This document shows, piece by piece, positions 23,529 through 32,326 of a DNA stretch of 64,000 nt. The first letter of the stretch is position 1; each line of letters begins with the position of its first letter. Origin of the DNA: RGIG2041 sp045537695 (GTDB lineage: Bacteria; Bacillota; Clostridia; UBA1381; UMGS1253). The position numbers and the translations under genes are program-made. The stretch is taken from positions 5,127 through 69,126 of the forward strand of contig JAZSQB010000069.1 in assembly GCA_045537695.1 (NCBI GenBank), written 5' to 3'. Below the pieces are notes generated by a model that made no database searches, was not told the DNA's origin, and saw only the letters and a list, made by a program, of their open reading frames with translations.

Positions 23529-23557
23529 ATTATACAGCATATATTTACAAATTGCAA
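23529..23557 (-). promoter_or_regulatory. Promoter of metK
   Basis: Minus-strand TTGCAA (23552-23557), 17-base spacer, TATAAT (23529-23534); the leader is only about 30 bases. Confidence 0.7.
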
Positions 23558-23576
23558 GCAAAATACAGTTTTTCTG

Positions 23577-23605
23577 TTGCACTGTTGTCAGATTTATGAT
23601 AAATT
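23577..23605 (+). promoter_or_regulatory. Promoter of the XRE regulator
   Basis: TTGCAC (23577-23582), 17-base spacer, TAAATT (23600-23605). Confidence 0.5.
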
Positions 23606-23628
23606 AATGCAAAAAGGATGTGATTATA

Positions 23629-23991
23629 ATGAAAGAGAACAAATATGAAGCTATAAAAAGAGCCTTTTCTGCGCGTTTGCAGGCTCTGCGTAAGGCAAAC
23701 CATCACACGCAATCCTATCTTGCCGGAAAACTAAATTTATCCAAAAGCTGTATTTCCAATTACGAAAGTGGCACGCGCATTCCCGATATGGATGTCATTT
23801 CAAAAATTGCAGACATATATAGTGTCAGCATAGAATATCTGATCGGTACTTCCAAAAGGCCAAACCACTATGTGGCAGAAGACAAATTCATTGACAAAAA
23901 TCGCTATCTTGATTTAAATATGCTTTCTCCGGCACATCAGAATAGCATCATAGAATATTACGAGCTTCTGTGTCAGAAAGACAACCTTTAA
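23629..23991 (+). CDS. XRE-family transcriptional regulator
   Basis: A 120-residue protein with an N-terminal Cro/C1 helix-turn-helix: RLQALRKANHHTQSYLAGKL and SKSCISNYESGTRIPDM, then ISVEYLIGTS. A C-terminal tail of about 45 residues has no recognised domain. It stands alone between divergent metK and a convergent HAD gene, so its target is unknown. The ATG at 23629 fits AAAGGA better than the upstream GTG. Confidence 0.88.
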   Translation: MKENKYEAIKRAFSARLQALRKANHHTQSYLAGKLNLSKSCISNYESGTRIPDMDVISKIADIYSVSIEYLIGTSKRPNHYVAEDKFIDKNRYLDLNMLSPAHQNSIIEYYELLCQKDNL

Positions 23992-24093
23992 TTTTAAAAA
24001 TCGGTTCATTTTCTGTTTGTGCTCGTTTTCGAGGGCAAATTCACACCTATATACCTCGCAAACTTTCTCCGTAACGCCCAACAAATGATTCGC

Positions 24094-24909
24094 TCACTTC
24101 GCGAAGTAATGCTCTTTTACATATTTCATCACATGCGCATCATTATTGCAGATGACCGCATCTGCAATCGACTTGAGCGTTTCGCACGCATTTTCTGTTG
24201 CAAGTCCGAGTCCCGCTATGGAAATCATTGGCGCATCATTGTCACTGTCACCGACAGCGACAACATCCTGCATCGGTATATTCAACTTCTCTGCAAGGAT
24301 TTTCAACGCGTTTCCCTTTCCTGCATCCTTAAGAAATATTTCAAGGTTGTGCGGCCAGGTCGTTGCTGCTTTCACATCCGGATTGGAAGAGAGCACTGCC
24401 TGGCATGCAGCTACATCCGCAGCATTTGCAAAAAACACCACAACACATTCAACAGCACTGTCCGGCAATTTCTTTTCAAAATCTTCTATTAAAATGCAGT
24501 TGTTTTTTACAATATCTTCCACATTAATACTTACCGGGTAATCGGACAGTCTTTCTGCTTTTTTCTTGTCGGCATAGGCTTGTCCATTGACATGCACAAT
24601 CATAAATGTATCATAGCGAAGCAAGGTATCGAAAACAAAACGAAGCAGCTTGCCGCCAAGTCCCAGCACAACCTTCTCGCCTGTTTTTTTATCATGAATC
24701 GTCGCACCATTGGAATAAATCGCATAACGGATTTCCGGCAAACCAAAAACATCTTCCATTTCACACAGGGTACGTCCGGTTGTCGGCACAACAACAACAC
24801 CGCGTTCAGTAAGCACCTTGATTGCCTGATAATTTTCTTTACTGAGCGTCAAATCCGCTCCTAAAAGTGTGCCGTCCAGGTCGCAGGCAATTAATTTATA
24901 CCGGTTCAT
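24094..24909 (-). CDS. Cof-type HAD-IIB phosphatase
   Basis: A 271-residue HAD-superfamily hydrolase. Motif I is CDLDGTLLG (residues 9-17, nucleophile Asp10), motif II is near TTGRT, motif III is the Lys in KDAGKGNAL (about 195) and motif IV is VGDSDNDAPM (about 218-227). The cap is of type IIB. It probably dephosphorylates sugar phosphates or related metabolites; the exact substrate is not predictable. About 100 bases beyond its stop hold no further gene. Confidence 0.92.
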   Translation of the reverse strand: MNRYKLIACDLDGTLLGADLTLSKENYQAIKVLTERGVVVVPTTGRTLCEMEDVFGLPEIRYAIYSNGATIHDKKTGEKVVLGLGGKLLRFVFDTLLRYDTFMIVHVNGQAYADKKKAERLSDYPVSINVEDIVKNNCILIEDFEKKLPDSAVECVVVFFANAADVAACQAVLSSNPDVKAATTWPHNLEIFLKDAGKGNALKILAEKLNIPMQDVVAVGDSDNDAPMISIAGLGLATENACETLKSIADAVICNNDAHVMKYVKEHYFAK

Positions 24910-25107
24910 TTACAATCCTCCAAAAGTTTGCAATACTCTCATTTTCTGTACTGAGAAAATTCTACCACAACACAAGCAAAAACGCAATACGAAAGCAAAG
25001 CTCCAAATGCTTTTTCCTAATATTCTTTTCTTGATTTCTATAAAAGGATAACAAATGGTACAAAATTGTCCATTTATGATAAACGCCAGCAGCAGATGCG
25101 CAAATAA

Positions 25108-25131
25108 AATAGGAGGGCCTCAAGTCCCTCC
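25108..25131 (-). terminator. Terminator after mgsA
   Basis: Minus-strand GGAGGG and CCCTCC (25126-25131 and 25112-25117) around an eight-base loop with an inner TTGA, then TATTTTATTTG. Confidence 0.55.
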
Positions 25132-25152
25132 CTTACAAACTATAAAGCAAAC

Positions 25153-25557
25153 TCAATCCTTTGGATTGACGATATCACGCCACGCAAGGTCGCCGCGTTC
25201 TACGCCGTGAATTAACACTTCGGCAGTAGCCACATTGGTTGCTAGCGGAATATTATGCACATCGCAAAGACGGAAAAGTGCTGACACATCCGGCTCGTGC
25301 GGCTGCGCGGTCAGCGGATCGCGGAAGAAGAGCACAAGGTCGATTTCATTATATGCAATTCTTGCACCAATTTGCTGGTCACCGCCCTGTGGACCGGACA
25401 AAAAACGATGAATTTCCAGACCGGTTGCCTCAATCACCAAGCTACCCGTGGTGCCCGTTGCAAACAGATTGTGTTTCGCCAGTATGCCCTTATAAGCAAT
25501 ACAAAACTCTACCATCAGTTCTTTCTTTTTGTCATGCGCAATTAAAGCTATATTCAT
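25153..25557 (-). CDS. mgsA: Methylglyoxal synthase
   Basis: A 134-residue enzyme that converts dihydroxyacetone phosphate to methylglyoxal and phosphate. Characteristic motifs are IALIAHDKKK at the start, ATGTTG (about 40), LSGPQGGDQQIGA (about 58-70) and FFRDPLTAQPHEPD (about 84-97), which include the catalytic Asp and His residues. A TTG seven codons upstream extends the frame, but the ATG at 25557 gives the standard N-terminus. A place just after the min genes is common in Clostridia. Confidence 0.96.
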   Translation of the reverse strand: MNIALIAHDKKKELMVEFCIAYKGILAKHNLFATGTTGSLVIEATGLEIHRFLSGPQGGDQQIGARIAYNEIDLVLFFRDPLTAQPHEPDVSALFRLCDVHNIPLATNVATAEVLIHGVERGDLAWRDIVNPKD

Positions 25558-25645
25558 TCCGGATCGATCCTTTCGCAAACCTTTTTCGACTTATTATACA
25601 CCCGTTTGTATAATTTTTCAAGTTATTTGCTCGAATTTATGCGAA

Positions 25646-25900
25646 TTATTTTATCAGTTCCGCCTGCAAGGTGTATAAAAGTCTTTTGGTATGCGCGTCA
25701 CTTTCCATATGGCACGAATAATGCTTAACCGTAAAATACCGCGCAAGCACAGAGGAAAGCTCAGCATCGAGGCGTGCTGTGCTGTTCTGCTGTGTACGAT
25801 CGCACGCAAGCACCGTGCGGATGCGCATAGCGGCGATGCTTGCCGTTTTTCGCTCCGGCATCCAACTTTGCAGCAAACGAAAAAATGCAAAACGCTTCAT
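25646..25900 (-). CDS. minE: MinE-like cell division topological specificity factor, divergent
   Basis: An 84-residue protein overlapping the minD stop by four bases, where minE normally lies. The N-terminal amphipathic MKRFAFFRLL fits the MinE membrane-targeting helix. AMRIRTVLACDR (about 24-35) matches the anti-MinCD helix region (usual RLKLVLVHDR). ELSSVLARYFTV (about 47-58) matches the following helix and strand. The rest is poorly conserved and Cys/His-rich. It is recognised mainly by position and this pattern. It would drive MinCD oscillation or release MinD from the membrane. Confidence 0.72.
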   Translation of the reverse strand: MKRFAFFRLLQSWMPERKTASIAAMRIRTVLACDRTQQNSTARLDAELSSVLARYFTVKHYSCHMESDAHTKRLLYTLQAELIK

Positions 25901-26721
25901 AGACTTTGCTCCTTTCGTACGCTGCCCTGTGGCATACCCACCCCCAAAAGTTGCTTGAGCATCGAAAGTCTACCCTGCGGCATCAAGGGAATTGCCAGCC
26001 CTTCGAGCCTGCCGCAGATATTGCGATAGGCTCTGCCGGCACTTGATTTTTTGCGTAAGACTGCTGCATCACCGCGATTGGTAGAAACAATAATCGTTTC
26101 ATCATCCTCCACAACGCCCAAGATTGCCACAGATAAAATATCTGCCACCTCCGATGGCGAAAGCATATTTCCTTTTTCAATCATTTTTGGGCGCACACGA
26201 TTTATAACCAGGCGGATATTTTCCTCGGGCATGCCCGCTGCACTTAAAAGTCCGATAATACGGTCTGCATCGCGCACACTGGAAAGCTCCGGCGTAACCA
26301 CCACGATTGCTTCCTGTGCGCCTGCAACTGCATTTTTAAATCCACGCTCTATTCCGGCAGGACAATCAACCAGCACATAGTCAAACTGCGCGGAAAGCTG
26401 CGAGGTCAGCGCCTGCATCTGGGCCGGTGTGACGGCATTTTTATCCCGCACCTGCGATGCGGCAATGAGATACAAGTCACTAAAACGCTTGTCCCGAATT
26501 AGTGCCTGCTGCAGCGTACAACGCCCTTCGGTCAAATCCACCAAGTCATATACAATTCGGTTTTCAAGCCCCAAAACGACATCCAAATTACGCAGACCGA
26601 TATCTGCATCCACCAAAACAACACGTCGCCCGAGCTGTGCCAAGCCTGCGCCGAGGTTTGCCGTCGTCGTCGTTTTGCCGACACCCCCTTTTCCGGACGT
26701 TACTACAATTACTTTTCCCAT
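25897..26721 (-). CDS. minD: Septum site-determining ATPase MinD
   Basis: A 274-residue ParA/MinD ATPase with the deviant Walker A GKGGVGKTT (residues 9-17), DADIGLRNLD (about 38-47) and VDCPAGIERG (about 117). The C-terminal segment (RLSMLKQLLGVG) can form the membrane-targeting amphipathic helix. It recruits MinC to the membrane to block polar septation. An in-frame ATG at 26772 adds 17 residues, but GGAGAG before 26721 and family alignment favour the shorter form. It lies between minC and minE. Confidence 0.96.
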   Translation of the reverse strand: MGKVIVVTSGKGGVGKTTTTANLGAGLAQLGRRVVLVDADIGLRNLDVVLGLENRIVYDLVDLTEGRCTLQQALIRDKRFSDLYLIAASQVRDKNAVTPAQMQALTSQLSAQFDYVLVDCPAGIERGFKNAVAGAQEAIVVVTPELSSVRDADRIIGLLSAAGMPEENIRLVINRVRPKMIEKGNMLSPSEVADILSVAILGVVEDDETIIVSTNRGDAAVLRKKSSAGRAYRNICGRLEGLAIPLMPQGRLSMLKQLLGVGMPQGSVRKEQSL

Positions 26722-26799
26722 AATTTTCTCTCCTTTATCGGAGAAAACAGCAAAAAATTTACCAAAGCCCATTATAAATGAACTTTGGCAAATAGATTG

Positions 26800-27450
26800 T
26801 CATATTCTGTCTTTCACATTATATTTTCGCACGCAGATTGCACCCTCCGACAAAAATGCCGTCTCAGGATACGGTTTTTCCTGATAACATACGCCGGATT
26901 TTTGCGCAATCACGCTGGCAATCCGGATTTCGGACGGCGATAGCTGCCACGCGCTCACGATTGCATCTTCCCTGCCGCCGCATCCCGCCCAGGCTGCGCC
27001 GAGCAATTTCCCGAGCACAGTAATATGCCCGTTGGCTTCCAACCGCGCGCCGGCGTGCACATCGCCAACAACGGTTATATCCCCACCACTGCGCAGACAC
27101 ATACCACCACGCACCGTGCCGTGATGCACTACAGAGAGTGGTGCATTCGATTTTGACTTTCCTTTGCGTACTTCTATTTCATTTCCAAAACGCGCACGCA
27201 GCCGCTGCTCTAACTGCAGCCGCTCTGCTTCGCCAAATACAAGTCCTGCAATTTCCACGATGCCACCTTCGGCAAGCAATTCTGCCAGTGCGGCTGTTTT
27301 TTCCTCTACCATTTCAAAAGCTTGCTCCGTTTGCTTTTCTAAGTGCAATGCACCTTGCGTTGCAAATGAAAAGCGCAAACCGTCCCGTATACCGCACACG
27401 CGGACTTCCGGCATTTGCTTTATGCCGCACTTGCTGTCCTGCTTTTTCAA
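26800..27450 (-). CDS. minC: Septum site-determining protein MinC
   Basis: A 216-residue FtsZ-assembly inhibitor. The N-terminal domain (about 1-95) is of the MinC_N type. The C-terminal beta-helix domain (about 105-210) shows the family pattern GTVRGGMCLRSGGDITVVGD and VHAGARLEANGHITVLGKLLG. The C-terminal domain binds MinD. It precedes minD by 78 bases. There is no sign of decay. Confidence 0.92.
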   Translation of the reverse strand: MKKQDSKCGIKQMPEVRVCGIRDGLRFSFATQGALHLEKQTEQAFEMVEEKTAALAELLAEGGIVEIAGLVFGEAERLQLEQRLRARFGNEIEVRKGKSKSNAPLSVVHHGTVRGGMCLRSGGDITVVGDVHAGARLEANGHITVLGKLLGAAWAGCGGREDAIVSAWQLSPSEIRIASVIAQKSGVCYQEKPYPETAFLSEGAICVRKYNVKDRI

Positions 27451-27482
27451 AAAGCATCTCTCCTAATTGAAATAATATAGTA

Positions 27483-29552
27483 TTAACGCAAAAGCGACTG
27501 TGCCGCCGGTGCATACTGATAAGCTGTTTCCACCGAGAAATACTTGTCCATCACCGCTTTTGCAATCGGCGCAACATCCGATCCGGAATTACCGTGTTCT
27601 ACGACAATGGCAATGGCAATCTCCGGTTTATCAAAGGGTGCAAAACCAACAAACACGCCGTTATCCGATCCCTTCGCCACCTGCGCAGAACCCGTCTTAC
27701 CACCAACGCGAATCGGATAATCCTTAAACACACTACTTGCCGTACCGTCTTCGGTTACGGCAAGCATACCATTAAGCACTGCTTCTACATTGATATCCTG
27801 CATATTTACTTCTTCCACCACTTTTGGCTCCGTCGCAAAAACAATTTTTCCATCCACCGGCGAACGCACACTCTTAATTACGTGCGGCTCATAGCGTTTG
27901 CCGCCATTGATCAGGGTACAAATATAATTTGCAAGCTGGAGCGGGGTCATTAGATTATCCGACTGTCCGATGGAAGCCTGCAGGGTATCGCCCGGCTGCC
28001 ATGTGCCTTCTTGGTGCTTCTTTCTGTCTTCCGGTCCTGCCAGTCTGCCCGCTGCTTCCTCTGTTGCAAGTTCAAAACCTGTACGCTGTCCAAAGCCAAA
28101 CATCTTGCCGTATTTATTCAAGGTCTCAATGCCCATCAATCTGCCTGCTTCGTAATAATAGTAGTTGCAGGAATTCATAATCGCATCGGTTACCGTTTGC
28201 GGTCCGTGCGTCTGCCCGTACCGGCTCTTCCATATCCAGCAGCGCGGCTGATAGTCCGGAAAAAATTTATACACGCCCTCGTCCACAATGACGGTTTGCG
28301 GTGTCACCGTACCGGATTCCAGTGCCGCAATCGAGGTCAACATCTTAAAGGTAGACCCCGGCGGATACGCCGCAGACACAGAGCGGTTCCACAAAGGCAT
28401 ATTTTCATCCTTCAACAGCTGATTATACACCTTGCTGAAATTAGATATATCATACGTCGGATGCGACGCAATCGCTAAAACCTCACCCGTGTTGACATCC
28501 ATCACAACACCGGCACCACAGTAGGCATCGCCGCCGGATTTGTATTTGGGGTCTCCACCGCGTTCGCGGATGTTAAATATAGTCTCAGCCAGTGCCGTTT
28601 CCAATGTTGCCTGCAAGCCGGCATCTATCGTCAGTGTTACGTAATTTCCCTGTATTGGTTTCTCTGTCAGATCTTCCTGGACTTCAAAGCCGTTTTTCGT
28701 TTGCACCAGGCTAGCCGAACCATCCTCGCCCTTCAGGTATTGTTCGCACACCTTTTCAATACCCTGCTTACCAATCATATCGTTCATACGGTAGCCGTCT
28801 TTGGCAAGCGCTTCATATTCCGTGTCGGAAATTCTGCCGATTCTGCCAAGCACGTGCGCCGCCATTGTCCCCTGATTATACGTGCGAACATATTCACTGG
28901 CAATATTTACGCATCTATAATCCGCCTGACTTTCACGAATTTTAGTCACCAATTCCATGCTGATATCGCTCGCCATTACAAACGGTTCGGATACGGAAAA
29001 GCCTCGCTTTTCCATTTCATAGCGCACACCGGCAATTTTGCGCATCTCCGCCGGCGTGTACGTATCTGCAATCTTATATCTTTCCTTTAAAGCATCCATC
29101 ACCTGCGCCGCGGTGATGTCCTTGTCATAATCCATACTTTTTTTAAAGCGTTCTTCCGCTTTTTTTACTTCTTGCACATCGGAGTACGTTTCCGAAAAAT
29201 CGAAAGAAAAAGGCTCATCACTAATCGGCAAAGAATCCGAAACCTCTGCGCCGTCCTGCACAATCATATCATAGAGCTTAAGCAAAATGCCGTTTAACGC
29301 ATCCGCTTCCATACCGATGCGCTGAATCTGCACGCAATAGCCTACCTCATTTGTAATGAGCGGCACACCGTAGCGGTCATAAATCTCGCCGCGCGGTGCG
29401 GCAATATTCATTCTGCGCATCTGCTTTTGTTGCGCAATTTCTAAAAATTCGTCACCTTGAATCACTTGCATCTGAAAAAGACGCACAACAAAAATGGTGC
29501 AAACAAGCACAACAAACACAATATAGACCGTGAGTCTCGGCTTTTTATCCAT
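27483..29552 (-). CDS. mrdA: Penicillin-binding protein 2 (elongation transpeptidase)
   Basis: A 689-residue class B PBP that cross-links peptidoglycan during elongation. A membrane anchor (about residues 8-27) is followed by the dimerisation domain with APRGEIYDRYG. The transpeptidase domain contains the active-site serine motif STFK (about residue 400), SCN (about 460) and KTG (about 620, GGKTGSAQV). Length is in the normal range. It follows mreC and mreD by 16 bases, as in rod-shape clusters, but mreB and rodA are not in the window. Confidence 0.95.
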   Translation of the reverse strand: MDKKPRLTVYIVFVVLVCTIFVVRLFQMQVIQGDEFLEIAQQKQMRRMNIAAPRGEIYDRYGVPLITNEVGYCVQIQRIGMEADALNGILLKLYDMIVQDGAEVSDSLPISDEPFSFDFSETYSDVQEVKKAEERFKKSMDYDKDITAAQVMDALKERYKIADTYTPAEMRKIAGVRYEMEKRGFSVSEPFVMASDISMELVTKIRESQADYRCVNIASEYVRTYNQGTMAAHVLGRIGRISDTEYEALAKDGYRMNDMIGKQGIEKVCEQYLKGEDGSASLVQTKNGFEVQEDLTEKPIQGNYVTLTIDAGLQATLETALAETIFNIRERGGDPKYKSGGDAYCGAGVVMDVNTGEVLAIASHPTYDISNFSKVYNQLLKDENMPLWNRSVSAAYPPGSTFKMLTSIAALESGTVTPQTVIVDEGVYKFFPDYQPRCWIWKSRYGQTHGPQTVTDAIMNSCNYYYYEAGRLMGIETLNKYGKMFGFGQRTGFELATEEAAGRLAGPEDRKKHQEGTWQPGDTLQASIGQSDNLMTPLQLANYICTLINGGKRYEPHVIKSVRSPVDGKIVFATEPKVVEEVNMQDINVEAVLNGMLAVTEDGTASSVFKDYPIRVGGKTGSAQVAKGSDNGVFVGFAPFDKPEIAIAIVVEHGNSGSDVAPIAKAVMDKYFSVETAYQYAPAAQSLLR

Positions 29553-29568
29553 ATGCGTCTCCTTTCCG

Positions 29569-30060
29569 TTAATTGGGATTTACAAATGCATCCGCAAGCT
29601 TCCTGACCATTGGCATCAGTAAACTGCCCGCCACCGCGCAGTACGCGGCAGACGGAAGCACACAATCGAGCAGCACCTGCCAATAATCCGACTGCTGCCA
29701 GAGTCCGAAGCATAAAATATAGTAAAAAAACTCATACGCAAGTGCAGTAACAAACAAAAACAGCACCGTTGCCGCAAACTTCGCCTTAAACACGTGCGGA
29801 CTAATCATTGTAATCAACGCGCAGCACACCGTGCACAAAAGCGTTGCAACACCAAAAAGCGCCCCTGAGGTATAGTCAAGCAAAATACCGCAAACGATGC
29901 CGAAAATCGCAGAATGTAAATAATCATTTTCACGCACAGCAAAACAAACCGCTGTCGCTAAAATCAAATTCGGCGCGGTTTGTCCAAACCAGTTTTTCAT
30001 AAAGGTTGTCTGCAGTAAAAGCAAGACAAGCAAAAGGACTGCCGTTTTAATATACTTCAT
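29569..30060 (-). CDS. mreD: Rod shape-determining protein MreD
   Basis: A 163-residue membrane protein with five to six predicted helices and the typical start MKYIKTAVLLLVLLLLQTTF. It begins two bases after mreC and precedes PBP2. MreD links the elongasome components in the membrane. Sequence conservation of the family is low, so the call rests on topology, size and gene order. Confidence 0.9.
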   Translation of the reverse strand: MKYIKTAVLLLVLLLLQTTFMKNWFGQTAPNLILATAVCFAVRENDYLHSAIFGIVCGILLDYTSGALFGVATLLCTVCCALITMISPHVFKAKFAATVLFLFVTALAYEFFYYILCFGLWQQSDYWQVLLDCVLPSAAYCAVAGSLLMPMVRKLADAFVNPN

Positions 30061-30062
30061 TT

Positions 30063-30887
30063 CTATTTCCTCAAAACTAAAACGTAACGTGTGTTTGCAA
30101 AATCCACCGCCGGTTCTACCACAGCATACTGATTGACGCCCGTAGAGTCCGCGTGCAGCTCTGTCACGCGTCCGAGTGGAATACCGGCTGCAAACACATC
30201 GCCGAGACCGGAGGTTTCGATCAGATCGCCGACCACAATTTCCGCTTGCTTATTGACAAAATTCAGCTTGCAATATCCGTCTTTCCCCAATGCCAAATCG
30301 CCGTCGAGCATCGCTACGTCACCAGTCCGCACTACACAACCGCCCACCGTAGAAGCACTGTCAATAATCGTACTGACGCGCGCCCAGTTCAGTCCGACCT
30401 CTTGCACCTGACCAACAAGACCTCGTTCGGTTACAACCATATCCTGCGCTTTGATGCCGTGCAAACTGCCCTTGTCAATCGTATAGGCGTTATACCAGTT
30501 ATCACTGCTCCAACCGATAATTTTTGCACCGGTGGCGTTGTGGCCTTCGTACGTTTCTTCTTTCAGCTCAAGCAACGCCTTCAAGTGCGCATTTTCTGCA
30601 GCAATCTCCTCTGCAGAGCGGTAATTTTGCTCTAAATCCGCAATGCGCTTTGTCAGGGCATCATTTACCTCCTTGTAATCGCGCATTTCAAACAGAAAAT
30701 TGAAAAACCCGCCCACGCCTTCGGATGCACTTGTCGTCACCTTTTGCACCGGTGAAAGCAACGTATTAAAGGCATTTTCAAAAATAGATGCCCGGTTTTT
30801 TTGGATGGTAGAAAGCGCCATAAAAATGCTGATAGCCAGGACAATACAACCCAAAATTATTAACTTTTTGTGCTTATCAAAATTCAT
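30063..30887 (-). CDS. mreC: Rod shape-determining protein MreC
   Basis: A 274-residue bitopic protein: membrane helix at about residues 9-28, coiled coil at about 65-110 (DALTKRIADLEQNYRSAEEI), then two beta barrels. Family markers are IIGWSSDNWYNAYTIDKGS, GLVGQVQEVGLNWARVSTI and the C-terminal NQYAVVEPAVDF. It scaffolds the elongasome outside the membrane. It overlaps the upstream maf stop by four bases, so maf and mreC are co-transcribed with no mreB between them. Confidence 0.95.
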   Translation of the reverse strand: MNFDKHKKLIILGCIVLAISIFMALSTIQKNRASIFENAFNTLLSPVQKVTTSASEGVGGFFNFLFEMRDYKEVNDALTKRIADLEQNYRSAEEIAAENAHLKALLELKEETYEGHNATGAKIIGWSSDNWYNAYTIDKGSLHGIKAQDMVVTERGLVGQVQEVGLNWARVSTIIDSASTVGGCVVRTGDVAMLDGDLALGKDGYCKLNFVNKQAEIVVGDLIETSGLGDVFAAGIPLGRVTELHADSTGVNQYAVVEPAVDFANTRYVLVLRK

Positions 30888-31453
30888 ATTGTCCCCTTTT
30901 CTTTAAGCATTTCTTCAAACAACCACAACGGAAAACCAATGACATTGTTTAAGTCCCCTTCTGTGCGTGCAACCAGTGCGCCGCCAATCCCCTGAATCGC
31001 GTATGCACCCGCTTTGTCCATCGGCTCGCCGCTGGCGATGTACGTTTCAATTTCCGCTTCCGACAGTTTTTTAAACGTAACGTGCGTTACATCACTGCGG
31101 CTGACGGCACTACCATCTTTTGCATCCACAATACATACACCGGTCAGCACCTGATGGGTGTTGCCTGACAGCAAAGAAAGCATCCGCTTTGCATCCGCCG
31201 CGTTCGCCGGTTTTCCCATAATTTCTCCATTGAAGCTAACGACTGTATCCGACCCGATAACATACGCATCCTCGTTAACGCTTTTTGCTACCGCAGCGGC
31301 TTTTAAAAGCGCAAGCTCGCGCACTAAAAGCGCCGGGTCGGTCACGGAAATGTTTTCATCCACGTCCGCTACCTGTATATCAAATGTATAGCCCGCTGCC
31401 GCCAGAATTTCTCTTCTGCGCGGTGAAGCGGACGCAAGTATAAGCTTTTTCAT
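30884..31453 (-). CDS. maf: Maf-family nucleotide pyrophosphatase
   Basis: A 189-residue Maf/YhdE-type enzyme that hydrolyses non-canonical or modified NTPs such as dTTP/UTP analogues. Signature sequences are LILASASPRRREIL at the start, VIGSDTVVSFNGEIMGKP (about 66-83) and the C-terminal NVIGFPLWLF. The frame is open far upstream, but the ATG at 31453 with AGGGTGA gives the standard N-terminus. It lies between a Gx transporter gene and mreC. Confidence 0.95.
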   Translation of the reverse strand: MKKLILASASPRRREILAAAGYTFDIQVADVDENISVTDPALLVRELALLKAAAVAKSVNEDAYVIGSDTVVSFNGEIMGKPANAADAKRMLSLLSGNTHQVLTGVCIVDAKDGSAVSRSDVTHVTFKKLSEAEIETYIASGEPMDKAGAYAIQGIGGALVARTEGDLNNVIGFPLWLFEEMLKEKGTI

Positions 31454-31455
31454 TT

Positions 31456-31962
31456 TCAGTTCACCCTTTTTAAGTACTGGACGGCAAATTTTGCCGCAAA
31501 TCCCGTAAATACGCCGCACACTGCCGCAATGCTGAGCAGCGGCGGTAAATAGCTGTAAAGCAAAACCGGCGAAAGCAAGATTGCCGCTACGCACACCTGC
31601 GCCATAGAATGGGCGCACGCGCCGAGCACGCTTACGCCAATGATGCTCAGCTTCGTAAAATACCGCTTTGCCACAGCCATCAGAAGCGTTGCCAAAACCG
31701 CGCCGCTCAGACTGTAGAGCATCCCAATCACGCCGCCGAATAACAATGCGCCGAGTATACTGCGCACAACGGAAGCGCAAAGCGCCTCCCGCGCGCCGTA
31801 TAAATACAAAACCGTCAGTGCCGCAATATTGGCAAGGCCGAGCTTACCGCCAGGCAAATCCACAAAAAACGGCAAAAAGCTTTCAAACAGCTGCAACGTT
31901 ATCCCCAGCGCAACCAGCATCGCCAACAAGGTCAGCTTTTTAATAGGCAACGATGTCTGCAT
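31456..31962 (-). CDS. Gx transporter family membrane protein
   Basis: A 168-residue integral membrane protein with five or so helices. The segments LFESFLPFF...GGKLGLANIAALTVLYLYG and VRSILGALLFGG identify the Gx transporter / heptaprenyl-diphosphate-synthase component I family. The substrate is unknown. In many Clostridia it is paired with a NusG domain II protein, as here, where the two genes overlap by 23 bases. The start with GGAGG at 31962 is preferred over an upstream frame extension. Confidence 0.88.
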   Translation of the reverse strand: MQTSLPIKKLTLLAMLVALGITLQLFESFLPFFVDLPGGKLGLANIAALTVLYLYGAREALCASVVRSILGALLFGGVIGMLYSLSGAVLATLLMAVAKRYFTKLSIIGVSVLGACAHSMAQVCVAAILLSPVLLYSYLPPLLSIAAVCGVFTGFAAKFAVQYLKRVN

Positions 31963-32314
31963 CCGCTTTTCCTCCCGTAATCTGCACAACCAAGCGATTC
32001 GGCAGGCATATCAAAGACGCATTCGCCTTGGATATTCTGCCCTGCCGCACCTCCATCTGGTCTTTGCAGCTGCTTTTTTGTACATATGCCCCTTCAGCAT
32101 CAATCACAATTTCATTGTAGCCGTATTCCGTATCGGAAATATACGTTTTTTGCTCCGTTAAAGCGCGGTAATTGTAACGGGCGACGCATTTGCCGTCCAC
32201 ACAGATTTCGACCGTATCTCCAGCAGCAGAAAACACAAACAATTCTGCGCACACCATAAAAATGAGCGCAAAGGCAAGTATGCTTCCCGTTAAAATTTTA
32301 TCCCACGTATTCAA
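31940..32314 (-). CDS. NusG domain II-containing protein
   Basis: A 124-residue protein with one N-terminal membrane helix (about 9-30) and an extracytoplasmic domain of the NusG_II type. The family pattern is V-E-I-x-V-D-G-K (about 34), a central IVIDAEGAYVQKSSCKDQ and CLPNRLVVQI near the end. It is encoded directly with the Gx transporter and may serve as its extracellular partner; that role is inferred. Confidence 0.88.
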   Translation of the reverse strand: MNTWDKILTGSILAFALIFMVCAELFVFSAAGDTVEICVDGKCVARYNYRALTEQKTYISDTEYGYNEIVIDAEGAYVQKSSCKDQMEVRQGRISKANASLICLPNRLVVQITGGKADADIVAY

Positions 32315-32326
32315 GTAAAGCCTCCG

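Noticed and set aside
23491..23628. SAM riboswitch upstream of metK
   Set aside because: The leader is only about 30 bases from promoter to start, and no conserved core of any SAM-responsive class is visible.
31454..31780. N-terminal extension of Maf by about 109 residues
   Set aside because: It is antiframe to the Gx transporter gene and lacks any Maf similarity; the standard N-terminus starts at 31453.
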